The position numbers were made by a program, and so were the translations under genes. Positions 1 to 5,700 of a stretch of 35,951 nucleotides of DNA are shown here, piece by piece; the stretch's first letter is position 1, and each line of letters starts with the position of its first letter. The stretch is from positions 1 to 35,951 of the IMG/VR virus record IMGVR_UViG_3300025806_000083, one strand, 5' to 3'. The DNA comes from a virus. The notes under the pieces were generated by a model. That model did no database searches. It was not told the origin of the DNA and saw nothing but the letters and a program-made list of their open reading frames with translations.

Positions 1-1
1 C

Positions 2-229
2 TTTAATCCAAAAAGACCTAATGAGATTAGACTGAATGCATGGAAGTTAAAAAGATCTGCTGATAGTATTTGTGGTTCACTTTGTCATGAATTTGTTCAT
101 TTAACCGATTTCTTTTATAAAACTGCTTCTTTCGGCCATGCTTATCAAGATCATCCAGGAAGAGAGCTGACCGCTCCGTATCGAATAGGAGAGCTAGCAA
201 AACAACATTGTATAAAATATTTTGATTAG
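2..229 (+). CDS. HExxH metallopeptidase-like phage protein (3' part only)
   Basis: An open frame enters from the left edge and stops with TAG at 227-229, giving the last 75 residues of a longer protein. It holds the zincin-type motif HEFVH (codons 33-37 of the visible part), then an aromatic stretch, SFGHAY and TAPYRIGELAK. This HEFVH ... SFGH ... TAPY.IG arrangement occurs in small uncharacterised phage proteins with a predicted metallopeptidase fold. The two histidines and the glutamate could bind zinc and activate water; a third ligand may be the histidine in SFGH. The N terminus lies outside the window, so length and start are unknown. The next gene begins 10 bases downstream and uses the AGGAG that overlaps this stop codon. 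Substrate and role are not known. Confidence 0.6.
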   Translation, partial: FNPKRPNEIRLNAWKLKRSADSICGSLCHEFVHLTDFFYKTASFGHAYQDHPGRELTAPYRIGELAKQHCIKYFD

Positions 230-238
230 GAGTTAGGT

Positions 239-760
239 TTGAAAGAAATATGGAAAGATATTATTGGTTATGAGGGACTGTATCAGGTCAGTGATCAAGG
301 TAGAGTTAGGTCGTTAGATAGGATTATTGGGAAAAGAGAACATACAGGGCAATTACTCAAGCAAAGTAAATCACGCTGTGGTTATATGAGAGTAGGCTTA
401 AATAATAGGGGTAAAAAATTTATGTATATTCATAGATTGGTAGCAATTTCATTTATTGATAACCCAAAACACAAGCCGCAAGTCAACCATATAGACGGCA
501 ACAAGACCAACAATAACGCTTCAAACTTAGAATGGAATACCGCTAAAGAAAACATTGTTCATGCACGTAAAAATAATCTAATGAGAAGTTTGCTTGGTGA
601 AAAACATCAGAACACAAATCTCACAAACGAGATTGTGTTAGAGTTAAGAAGATTCCACGAAAAATACAATCTAAGCAAGGTGGAAGTTGCTTACCTGTTT
701 GATATGAAACCATCAACTTGTGGCCAAATTATTAGAAAGGAAAGATGGAAACATATATGA
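239..760 (+). CDS. HNH homing endonuclease, NUMOD4 type
   Basis: This 173-residue protein starts at TTG, preceded by AGGAG. Residues 1-50 match the NUMOD4 DNA-binding module (EIWKDIIGYEGLYQVSDQGR, then VRSL). Residues 60-108 form the HNH nuclease core, with H65, then QVNHIDGNKTNNNASNLEWN containing H84, D86 and the asparagines of the metal site. The C-terminal 45 residues look like a helix-turn-helix ending in RWKHI, as in many free-standing phage HNH endonucleases. Such enzymes nick or cut a cognate site in related phages and spread their own gene by recombination. It sits between the HExxH gene and a VRR-NUC gene with no visible intron, so it is most likely free-standing. All catalytic residues appear present. 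Confidence 0.93.
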   Translation: MKEIWKDIIGYEGLYQVSDQGRVRSLDRIIGKREHTGQLLKQSKSRCGYMRVGLNNRGKKFMYIHRLVAISFIDNPKHKPQVNHIDGNKTNNNASNLEWNTAKENIVHARKNNLMRSLLGEKHQNTNLTNEIVLELRRFHEKYNLSKVEVAYLFDMKPSTCGQIIRKERWKHI

Positions 761-843
761 AAAATATGCGTGAAGAAAGTTTCTTTTGGTATGCCACTAG
801 TGGCCTGGCCATTCTATATATTTTAAAGGAAGTGATAATTTGA
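745..843 (+). CDS. very small membrane protein (32 aa)
   Basis: This short frame starts inside the end of the homing endonuclease gene (AAAGGAAAG lies just upstream of ATG 745) and ends with TGA at 841-843, overlapping the TTG start of the next gene as TTGA. The product has one hydrophobic segment (from about residue 13, SFFWYATSGLAILYILKEV) after a short charged N terminus, so it would be a single-pass membrane peptide. A second ATG at 757 is possible but further from the ribosome site. Support comes from the overlaps on both sides and the clear membrane segment. No function is recognised. Confidence 0.4.
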   Translation: METYMKNMREESFFWYATSGLAILYILKEVII

Positions 844-1214
844 GAAGTCTAAAGAAAATAAGTGAGCATGGTGAACAAGTGAGAATATTCCAGTGGGCAA
901 AGCTTATGGAAATAAAACATCCTCAACTTAAATATATGTTTTCAACTTTAAATGGTATCAAGCTTTCAATTGGATCTGCGAAAAAAGCCAAGTTGTCTGG
1001 TAATAAAAAAGGTGTGCCGGATATTATATTCCCTTATAAGTCTGGAAAGTATTCCGGCCTTATGATTGAGCTTAAGATTGAATACAATAAACCAACAACT
1101 GAACAAAAAGATTATATAAAATTTACAAGGGATCAAGGTTTTTATTCCCAGGTATGTTATGGTTCGGATGAATCTATAGAGCTTATTAAAAACTATATGG
1201 ATGGTGCTTTGTGA
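840..1214 (+). CDS. VRR-NUC domain nuclease
   Basis: This 124-residue protein starts at TTG with AAAGGAAG placed about 7 bases upstream. The whole length is a VRR-NUC fold of the PD-(D/E)xK superfamily: E12-Q13 in the first helix, G58-V-P60-D61 in the first metal-binding strand, the IELK motif (E77, K79) in the second, and EQKDY (E88-Q89) in the following helix. Stand-alone VRR-NUC proteins of this size are common beside phage replication and recombination genes and act as structure-specific or Holliday-junction nucleases in the families studied. The stop overlaps the next gene's GTG by four bases. The nuclease assignment is firm; the DNA structure it cuts is inference. Confidence 0.92.
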   Translation: MRSLKKISEHGEQVRIFQWAKLMEIKHPQLKYMFSTLNGIKLSIGSAKKAKLSGNKKGVPDIIFPYKSGKYSGLMIELKIEYNKPTTEQKDYIKFTRDQGFYSQVCYGSDESIELIKNYMDGAL

Positions 1215-1492
1215 ATCAAACAGACGAAGTTAGCACCTGGATAGAAAGACAATCGAAGCCATGTAGTAATTGCAAAGAAGTGAAAAGCTTTTCAGAGTTT
1301 CATAAAAACAAAGTATGTCGAACTGGTAGGCATAGTTATTGTCGCAAGTGTAGAGGTATCCAGGGATCGCAAAGCCAATTAAATAAAGCTGCTGAGAATG
1401 GTGAAGATGTAAGAGAGTGTGAAGAGTGTGAGTTACTATTTAGATCAAAAAATTATAATAAGTGTCGCAATTGTAGGGGTAAAAATGTTTGA
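1211..1492 (+). CDS. double zinc-ribbon protein
   Basis: The protein has 93 residues and starts at GTG, overlapping the TGA of the VRR-NUC gene. Two CxxC/CxxC knuckle pairs are clear: C18/C21 with C44/C47, and C70/C73 with C85/C88. The first half (CSNCKEVKSFSEFHKNK, then HSYCRKC) resembles the zinc-binding N terminus of phage endonuclease VII and HNH proteins, but no HNH or EndoVII catalytic core follows. It is therefore likely to be a nucleic-acid or protein-binding adaptor, or the binding half of a lost nuclease. Translation coupling to the VRR-NUC gene suggests joint expression; direct cooperation with that nuclease is speculation. Confidence 0.75.
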   Translation: MNQTDEVSTWIERQSKPCSNCKEVKSFSEFHKNKVCRTGRHSYCRKCRGIQGSQSQLNKAAENGEDVRECEECELLFRSKNYNKCRNCRGKNV

Positions 1493-1568
1493 AATTATAA
1501 TCTTATCAATAGCACTATTGGCAAGCAATGTTTTGGCAATAGCTTTTATCAAAGGAGCAAACAGATGA
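1485..1568 (+). CDS. very small membrane protein (27 aa)
   Basis: ATG 1485 lies inside the last codons of the zinc-ribbon gene, and the TGA at 1566-1568 overlaps the next ATG as ATGA. The product is almost entirely one hydrophobic helix (MFEIIILSIALLASNVLAIA) followed by FIKGANR, so a single-pass membrane peptide. The positive charges at the C-terminal end would favour that end in the cytoplasm. Such peptides are often missed by gene callers. The overlaps on both sides support it. No function is recognised. Confidence 0.5.
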   Translation: MFEIIILSIALLASNVLAIAFIKGANR

Positions 1569-1732
1569 TTGAAAAAATAATTAAAGTATTAGAGGAAGTT
1601 GTTGATCGCAAGTCAAGGATGTGTGATGGATATAGTAAGTCGGATGATATTGGAGCTTGTTATCATGGCCAGGTTCATCCTGTTAAGGAAATGATAAAGT
1701 TTTTAGAAGAGATGGAGAAAAAAGATGAATAG
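1565..1732 (+). CDS. small hypothetical protein (55 aa)
   Basis: This gene starts at ATG 1565 in an ATGA overlap, with AAAGGAG (1552-1558) as a ribosome site. The product is acidic and helical at both ends (EKIIKVLEEVVDRK and KEMIKFLEEMEKK) with a middle part carrying C20, C32, Y33-H34 and H38, which could bind a metal. Its stop overlaps the next ATG. I do not recognise the family. Confidence 0.6.
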   Translation: MIEKIIKVLEEVVDRKSRMCDGYSKSDDIGACYHGQVHPVKEMIKFLEEMEKKDE

Positions 1733-1901
1733 TTTTTTATCCTTTGAGAGATCCAGAGAAGATGTATGTACGGTTGAGATGGAAACTGTAGAGTGTGCTG
1801 AATGTGATCGTGAGTTTCATAGGGAAGTAGGTTCAGAGTATATCATCTGTAGTAAAAAATGCTTAGACGATGCTAAGTTTGCTTTTAATGGCGAAGATTG
1901 A
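1725..1901 (+). CDS. small zinc-finger-like protein (58 aa)
   Basis: The start ATG overlaps the end of the preceding gene by eight bases, and GATGGAGAAAAA gives a GGAG ribosome site. The protein has C24xxC27 and C42xxxC46 separated by a short hairpin-like stretch (EFHREVGSEYIICSKK), typical of a four-cysteine zinc knuckle. Together with the zinc ribbon at 1211-1492 it makes two cysteine-rich small proteins in one coupled run. A role in binding nucleic acid or partner proteins is plausible but not shown. Confidence 0.6.
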   Translation: MNSFLSFERSREDVCTVEMETVECAECDREFHREVGSEYIICSKKCLDDAKFAFNGED

Positions 1902-1904
1902 TCG

Positions 1905-2180
1905 GTGCAATTATTAAATAACGGTGCAATTAGATGTGAGAAGGTTATTGATTTATATCATGACGATAATGAGTTTGTTTTATTATCTAAGTACGAAAAA
2001 CTAGAAACCCAACTAAAAGAAGCTGAAAAGATTATTGATTTTTATGCTGATATAAAAAGTTGGCATGGAACTACCATAGATAATTCTGACAGAAACAGAA
2101 TAGAGAGTGAGAATTTCACTAGAAGGGGCGGCAAAAAAGCAAGAGAATACAAAACTAAATACAACAAAGATAAAGGATAG
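1905..2180 (+). CDS. hypothetical protein, paralogue of the gene at 2333-2599
   Basis: This 91-residue protein starts at GTG only three bases after the previous stop, with a weak ribosome site, so it probably depends on translational coupling. The N-terminal half is variable; the middle has a helical motif (ETQLKEAEKIIDFY) and the end is REYKTKYNKDKG. Both motifs recur in the product of 2333-2599 (KTQLKEAEKVIDY, REYKAKYTRDKG), so the two are paralogues with different N termini and a shared tail. The shared TQLKEAEKxID segment is a short coiled-coil candidate. Function unknown. Confidence 0.6.
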   Translation: MQLLNNGAIRCEKVIDLYHDDNEFVLLSKYEKLETQLKEAEKIIDFYADIKSWHGTTIDNSDRNRIESENFTRRGGKKAREYKTKYNKDKG

Positions 2181-2188
2181 ATATGAAT
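2146..2188 (+). repeat. 43-bp direct repeat, copy 1
   Basis: This segment is identical by eye to 2296-2338, exactly 150 bases further on. It spans the last codons and stop of the gene at 1905-2180, an AAAGGAT ribosome site and an ATG. It therefore carries a complete stop/ribosome-site/start junction. Confidence 0.9.
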
Positions 2189-2294
2189 GATTTATAAAAT
2201 CAAGCATTTAAAATTTTGGTTTATAAAAACCTTTATTGATCGAAATAGAATTTGTAAGTGTAGGTATTGCTTTAGGTGGACACCATATAAGTAA
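2187..2294 (+). CDS. possible small cysteine-containing peptide (35 aa)
   Basis: ATG 2187 lies a few bases after the ribosome site in repeat copy 1 and opens a frame that ends with TAA at 2292-2294. The product is very basic, rich in aromatic residues and ends with a CKCRYC cluster. It lies wholly between the two repeat copies. It could be a real small protein or the eroded remains of a duplicated gene; the ATG at 2183 in the repeat gives only four codons. Low certainty. Confidence 0.3.
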   Translation: MIYKIKHLKFWFIKTFIDRNRICKCRYCFRWTPYK

Positions 2295-2295
2295 T

Positions 2296-2338
2296 AATAC
2301 AAAACTAAATACAACAAAGATAAAGGATAGATATGAAT
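2296..2338 (+). repeat. 43-bp direct repeat, copy 2
   Basis: This is the second copy of the repeat at 2146-2188. Here the former gene end is not in an open reading frame, but the repeat supplies the ribosome site and the ATG (2333) of the gene at 2333-2599. The arrangement looks like a tandem duplication of a gene tail plus junction. Confidence 0.9.
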
Positions 2339-2599
2339 TACAAAGAATATTTCAATGCTTTTGTAGATATTGATAATTTGAAAGAGGCTTCAATTGTCTG
2401 GGTTAAAGAAGATATAAGAAGATTAGAAAACTACGAGCAGAATATTAGGTTATCTGAAAAACATATAGAAAAAATAAAAACCCAACTAAAGGAAGCTGAA
2501 AAGGTTATTGATTATTGCTTAACCGAAACCGTAATGCACAGTTACGATAAGGATAAACTAAGAGAATATAAAGCTAAATACACTAGAGATAAAGGATAA
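2333..2599 (+). CDS. hypothetical coiled-coil protein, paralogue of the gene at 1905-2180
   Basis: This 88-residue protein is read from the ATG inside repeat copy 2 with AAAGGAT upstream. It is mostly helical: residues 15-60 are charged and heptad-like, then TQLKEAEKVIDYC and a C-terminal REYKAKYTRDKG. The central and C-terminal motifs match the protein encoded at 1905-2180, while the N-terminal 45 residues differ. This is the last gene before the intergenic control segment of the XRE regulator. Function unknown. Confidence 0.65.
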   Translation: MNYKEYFNAFVDIDNLKEASIVWVKEDIRRLENYEQNIRLSEKHIEKIKTQLKEAEKVIDYCLTETVMHSYDKDKLREYKAKYTRDKG

Positions 2600-2746
2600 G
2601 AGATGATTTTTTAATAATTACTGGTGTAAAATTACAGAATAATGTATGGAAAAACTCTTTAATTATACAGAATAATAAATAACTCGGTTTTAAATGAACA
2701 ATACGAATAACAGTATAAAATAAAACTATACGCTTAGGGACATAAT
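2600..2746 (+). promoter_or_regulatory. intergenic control segment upstream of the XRE gene, with repeats
   Basis: This 147-base AT-rich gap has no gene. It contains an 11-base direct repeat, TACAGAATAAT, at 2633-2643 and 2666-2676, 33 bases apart (about three helical turns). It also has an inverted pair GTATA (2713-2717) and TATAC (2727-2731). Such spacing suits operator sites for the repressor-like protein encoded next, but no convincing -35/-10 pair could be fixed. Operator function is inference. Confidence 0.35.
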
Positions 2747-3088
2747 ATGAGTAGCAAATTTAAGAACATTGGCAAGACTGTTAAGACCTGGAGACTACAT
2801 AATGATATATCTCAGGCTAGGTTGGCGAAGGCCATTGGTTATAAGAACGGCCAATTTATATCTAACCTTGAGCGTGGTCTTTCCAGCATACCACATGAAA
2901 AAATATTGATACTCTGTGAAGTACTCAATATAGAAACTGAGTGGATAGTTGATGCAATACTCCAAGATCACAGGAAAGAAATAGCTACATGCATCGATAT
3001 GTGTATTATCAAAAAAAAGGAACTTCCTTATATGCCGAAGTTTTTGGCAAGTAGCATGACAAATAAACCTGAACTAATATATTTCTAA
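2747..3088 (+). CDS. XRE/Cro-CI family helix-turn-helix regulator
   Basis: This 113-residue protein has AGGGA six bases before its ATG. Residues 6-67 form an HTH_XRE domain: GKTVKTWRLHNDISQARLAKAIGY is the first helices and turn, QFISNLERGLSSIP the recognition helix and the typical 'SxxERG' end, then ILILCEVLNIETEWI. The C-terminal 45 residues match no known domain and are too short for a CI-type autoproteolysis domain, so this is more like Cro or a small repressor. The repeats in the upstream gap could be its own operator. It probably governs the downstream phosphoesterase unit or itself; that is inference. Confidence 0.88.
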   Translation: MSSKFKNIGKTVKTWRLHNDISQARLAKAIGYKNGQFISNLERGLSSIPHEKILILCEVLNIETEWIVDAILQDHRKEIATCIDMCIIKKKELPYMPKFLASSMTNKPELIYF

Positions 3089-3119
3089 TCGCTTGATCTT
3101 TTTGATCAGTCTTAAATAA

Positions 3120-3155
3120 CTTTCTTGTTTTAGATTATTCTCTTATAATTTTTAC
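3120..3155 (+). promoter_or_regulatory. candidate promoter giving a leaderless transcript
   Basis: A perfect TATAAT lies at 3144-3149, with a poor -35 (TTTCTT, 3121-3126) at 17 bases. A start site about seven bases after the -10 would fall on the ATG at 3156. No Shine-Dalgarno sequence exists between the -10 and the ATG. A small GATC-flanked hairpin (3096-3112) precedes it. Expression may thus start directly at the initiation codon. Confidence 0.4.
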
Positions 3156-3887
3156 ATGAAAGAACTTCCTTATAGAAAACACATTGTTGCTCTAGATCAA
3201 AGTGTCTTGATTATTAGCGACATGCATGCTCCGTATTCTCACCCCGATTGGTTTCCATTTTTAAAAGCCATCAAAGATAACTATAAACCAGAGATCATTA
3301 TCAACGTAGGTGATGAGTGTGACAAACATGCTGAAAGTTTCCATAACAGTGAGTCGTGCCTACCAAACTCGGATCAAGAATTAGACGATGCAATTTTAGA
3401 AATGCAAAGACTACATAGCTTATTCCCTAAGATGTATCTGGCCGAGAGTAACCACGGATCGATGACATACCGTAAGCTGAAGTCAGAGGGTATTTCGATA
3501 AGAAATTTAAAACCACTACATGAATTATATGAGACTCCACTATGGCAATGGCATCATGAGATAATGCTTGAGACTCACCAGGGTAAAGTTATAATTGTTC
3601 ATGGAAAGTCTGGAGCATATAACAAACTCGCTTCAGAGTTTGGTTGTAGTGCTGTACAAGGTCACTTCCATGCTAAGTTTGAAATTACCTGGCATCAATC
3701 GGCCCACTCAACTAGGTTCAATATGATAGTTGGTTGTCTTGTTGATCCTGTATCAATGGCATTCGCATATGGGAAGAACTTCCCAAAAAATCCAATACTA
3801 GGTGTCGGTTGGATAAATGAGTTAGGTGAACCAGCACTAATAAGAATGATGTTAGATAAGAATGGAAGATGGAATGGTAAACTATAA
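3156..3887 (+). CDS. calcineurin-like metallophosphoesterase
   Basis: This 243-residue protein carries the metal-binding motifs of the calcineurin-like superfamily in order: D22-M-H24 (DxH), G52-D53-E-x-x-D56 (GDxxD), S98-N99-H100 (GNH variant), then VHGKSG and GHFHAK (GH-x-H). The usual GN(H/D) glycine is replaced by serine, which is common in phage versions. Phage proteins of this size occur near replication or regulatory genes; substrates may be nucleic-acid ends, cyclic nucleotides or phosphoproteins and cannot be told from sequence. No Shine-Dalgarno precedes the ATG, and the -10 box lies only six bases away, so the mRNA may be leaderless. The end overlaps the next gene. Confidence 0.88.
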   Translation: MKELPYRKHIVALDQSVLIISDMHAPYSHPDWFPFLKAIKDNYKPEIIINVGDECDKHAESFHNSESCLPNSDQELDDAILEMQRLHSLFPKMYLAESNHGSMTYRKLKSEGISIRNLKPLHELYETPLWQWHHEIMLETHQGKVIIVHGKSGAYNKLASEFGCSAVQGHFHAKFEITWHQSAHSTRFNMIVGCLVDPVSMAFAYGKNFPKNPILGVGWINELGEPALIRMMLDKNGRWNGKL

Positions 3888-4302
3888 CATATCCATAAGA
3901 GAAGTAAAAAACCTTGATCCCATTATATTATTGAACGAACTAATTTTTCCAGAGGATGAACTAGATGTCGGACATAACACTTTTCATTGGCTTGCAAGAA
4001 ACAAGCATAATAACGAACCAATCGGTTTCTGTAGTGTTTCCGATTTTGGGGAGGGGATACTATTCCTATCTAGAGCTGGACTCTTACCAGAGTATCGTGG
4101 AAGAAATATTCAGAGAAGATTTATTCGTGTACGAGAAAAGTTTGCAATGCGTAACGGGTATCAAAAAATCATAACCTATACATTGAAAAATAATTATAAT
4201 AGTATTAGTTCCCTAATTAAATCTGATTATCATATCTATACTCCAGCTTATGAGTATGTTGGAAAAGAGTTTACTTATTTTATAAAGGATCTTTACCGAT
4301 GA
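3874..4302 (+). CDS. GNAT-family acyltransferase-like protein
   Basis: The product is about 142 residues. The frame also has an ATG at 3862, four codons earlier; I prefer 3874 because GGAAG lies five bases before it, but both overlap the phosphoesterase gene. The GNAT acetyl-CoA motif is seen in the middle: a strand (GEGILFLSRAGLLP) followed by EYRGRNIQRRFI, the Q/RxxGxG/A-type loop and helix. This is followed by a second core strand and helix (QKIITYTLKNNYNSISSLIKSDY). The fold is well supported; the target is unknown. Phage GNAT proteins can modify host proteins, toxins or their own products. It ends in an ATGA overlap with the next gene. Confidence 0.78.
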   Translation: MVNYNISIREVKNLDPIILLNELIFPEDELDVGHNTFHWLARNKHNNEPIGFCSVSDFGEGILFLSRAGLLPEYRGRNIQRRFIRVREKFAMRNGYQKIITYTLKNNYNSISSLIKSDYHIYTPAYEYVGKEFTYFIKDLYR

Positions 4303-4505
4303 AGTGCCAAGTTAAATTCTTTCCTATAAAATTTAACCCTGATCTGGAAGAAATAAAAAGACTCCAGGATATCCAGGACATGATAACACTCACTCACCAG
4401 AACATTAGAAGTGAAGCAAAGAATAAATATGACTATGTTGTAAGGACGCAAGCACTACATAAGAGAGTTCGCAATAGTTGGAAACTTATTGATGGTATTT
4501 TTTAA
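4299..4505 (+). CDS. hypothetical protein (68 aa)
   Basis: This small basic protein starts in an ATGA overlap with the GNAT gene, with AAAGGAT nine bases upstream. It is predicted helical from residue 14 on (DLEEIKRLQDIQDMITLTHQ and later basic helices) after a short N-terminal strand. It is the last plus-strand gene on this arm, and its TAA abuts the stop codon of the convergent late unit with no spacer. No family is recognised. Confidence 0.65.
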   Translation: MKCQVKFFPIKFNPDLEEIKRLQDIQDMITLTHQNIRSEAKNKYDYVVRTQALHKRVRNSWKLIDGIF

Positions 4506-4802
4506 TTATTTTTTACACTTTCTTTTAGATAACAAACAAAGATAATGGCCGTATTCCCTGGCTTCATAATATAACTTTAGCTTTTCAACATTTTCCTGGT
4601 CTTTTATAATTGTCAATTTGCTAGGTATAGCTACTATTTTACCATCACATGCCATCATGCCAAGTGTCGCACCGTCCTGGATAAGTGTAATACACTCGTT
4701 TATAACAGGTCTATTGAAGTAAAGTTCTGGTGTTCTATTCTCGCAAGATGCCAGGGTTATTAAGCTGCTGTAAAGTAACACTATGGGCAATAAGTTCTTC
4801 AT
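4506..4802 (-). CDS. lipoprotein, possible outer-membrane spanin subunit
   Basis: This 98-residue protein has a lipoprotein signal: MKNLLPIVLLYSSLITLASC with the acylated cysteine at position 20 (lipobox LASC). AAAGG lies nine bases before the ATG. The mature part is about 79 residues with cysteines near the middle and end. The gene starts 68 bases inside the preceding small membrane-protein gene in another frame, the arrangement of Rz/Rz1-type two-part spanins that fuse inner and outer membranes at lysis. It closes the late unit just after the endolysin region. It is not proline-rich like Rz1, so the spanin role is inference from context; other lipoprotein roles, such as superinfection exclusion, are possible. 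Confidence 0.6.
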   Translation of the reverse strand: MKNLLPIVLLYSSLITLASCENRTPELYFNRPVINECITLIQDGATLGMMACDGKIVAIPSKLTIIKDQENVEKLKLYYEAREYGHYLCLLSKRKCKK

Positions 4803-4989
4803 TTGTTTCGGCCTTTGATATTGCTAAAATTAAAGCATCTCTTTGGTTTTGTGTTGTCACTCGATGTCTATCTATTTTCTTTATCTTGTGGTCCAATAAT
4901 TTTTCACTTAATAAATTGATAAGATCAAAGACATAAGGAACGGCCTTTGCAATTGAAAATATTCCTGATGCAATGGCCGTTATTCCCAT
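4735..4989 (-). CDS. small membrane protein, possible inner-membrane spanin subunit
   Basis: The product has 84 residues with an N-terminal hydrophobic stretch (residues 2-28, ITAIASGIFSIAKAVPYV and FDLINLL) and a charged, helical remainder (LLDHKIKKIDRHRV, then a Q- and E-rich helix). One membrane anchor plus a soluble helix fits an i-spanin or a small holin. Its start shares one base with the stop of the upstream gene, and the lipoprotein gene begins within its 3' end. The nested pair is the main evidence for the spanin idea. No sequence family is recognised. Confidence 0.5.
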   Translation of the reverse strand: MGITAIASGIFSIAKAVPYVFDLINLLSEKLLDHKIKKIDRHRVTTQNQRDALILAISKAETNEELIAHSVTLQQLNNPGILRE

Positions 4990-5249
4990 TATGCTTGCTC
5001 GATTTCTTTACCAACTTCATAAAGCTTTTTAACGATCTCAAGTGCTTCAGCACCATCTAGATCTTTAACTTCATCAAGTGCTTCACTAGCACCTTTGAAT
5101 GCTTCAATCATACCGTTGATTTCGCTTAGTAAGCTAATAGCAACTGGCAAATCCAGAAGATCTACTTTGTTATCGGCCATAACTTTTTTTGCTGATACAC
5201 CGATCACTTCAATTTTTTCTAAGATTAGGATGATTTTATCAATATCCAT
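4989..5249 (-). CDS. small acidic helical protein of the lysis region
   Basis: The frame opens at 5261, but the ATG at 5249 has GGAGGG four bases upstream, so I use that start (86 residues). The protein is acidic and rich in I, L, V, A and E, with helix-forming repeats (VDLLDLPVAISLLSEINGMI, then ALDEVKDLDG). It has no clear membrane segment. It lies between the NlpC/P60 gene and the putative spanin pair, as do small conserved proteins in the lysis cassettes of related podoviruses. A lysis or superinfection role is only positional inference. Confidence 0.6.
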   Translation of the reverse strand: MDIDKIILILEKIEVIGVSAKKVMADNKVDLLDLPVAISLLSEINGMIEAFKGASEALDEVKDLDGAEALEIVKKLYEVGKEIEQA

Positions 5250-5265
5250 ATTACCCTCCATAGGT

Positions 5266-5700
5266 TTATATTGTCCTGTAAGGTATTTGTATTGAGGCTA
5301 TCAAGTCTCGTCTACTACTTACTGGCTTTATTCTAACTCTTGCATCTATTTTTGCAAGTTCTTCCTTGCTCATTTTTAAAGAATTACTTCCAGCTCCACC
5401 AGCTTCTATCATATAATGCTTACCTTCTAATAAGCCAAGTGATATTGCGGTGTGTGTCGCCTTTCCATTCTTACCAAAGAACAATATTGAATCGCACATA
5501 ACGTCACTGGATGCGTCACCATTCTTTTCGCAATACTCCATAAGTGAGTTAGCTGTCATATCTGGTAAAGTTAATCCTACATCATGTAGACTTTTTAAAA
5601 CAAATCCAGAACAATCAAGTCCATCATAGTTATTTCCACCCCACTTATAGGGCACATTTAGATATTGCATGGCCATTAGTGTTAGGAGTGTTGTGGTCAC
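5266..5700 (-). CDS. NlpC/P60 cysteine peptidase, likely endolysin
   Basis: This 144-residue protein starts at GTG, one base into the preceding stop codon, with GAGGGA upstream. It has the NlpC/P60 core: a YKWGGNNYDGLDCSGFV segment with nucleophile C30, then ATHTAIS with H83, and HYMIEAGG with E99 as the likely third polar residue. Members cut peptide bonds in peptidoglycan stems, usually gamma-D-Glu to diaminopimelate. There is no signal peptide or separate wall-binding domain, so release to the periplasm would need a holin. Its place among small membrane proteins supports an endolysin role. A virion-associated role is less likely because the tail genes lie upstream. Confidence 0.85.
   Translation of the reverse strand: MTTTLLTLMAMQYLNVPYKWGGNNYDGLDCSGFVLKSLHDVGLTLPDMTANSLMEYCEKNGDASSDVMCDSILFFGKNGKATHTAISLGLLEGKHYMIEAGGAGSNSLKMSKEELAKIDARVRIKPVSSRRDLIASIQIPYRTI

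Noticed and set aside
3020-3174. 13-base repeat GAACTTCCTTATA at 3020-3032 and 3162-3174
   Set aside because: Both copies are coding (KELPY in the XRE end and in the phosphoesterase start) and no further copies were seen; probably chance or a small duplication with no clear role.
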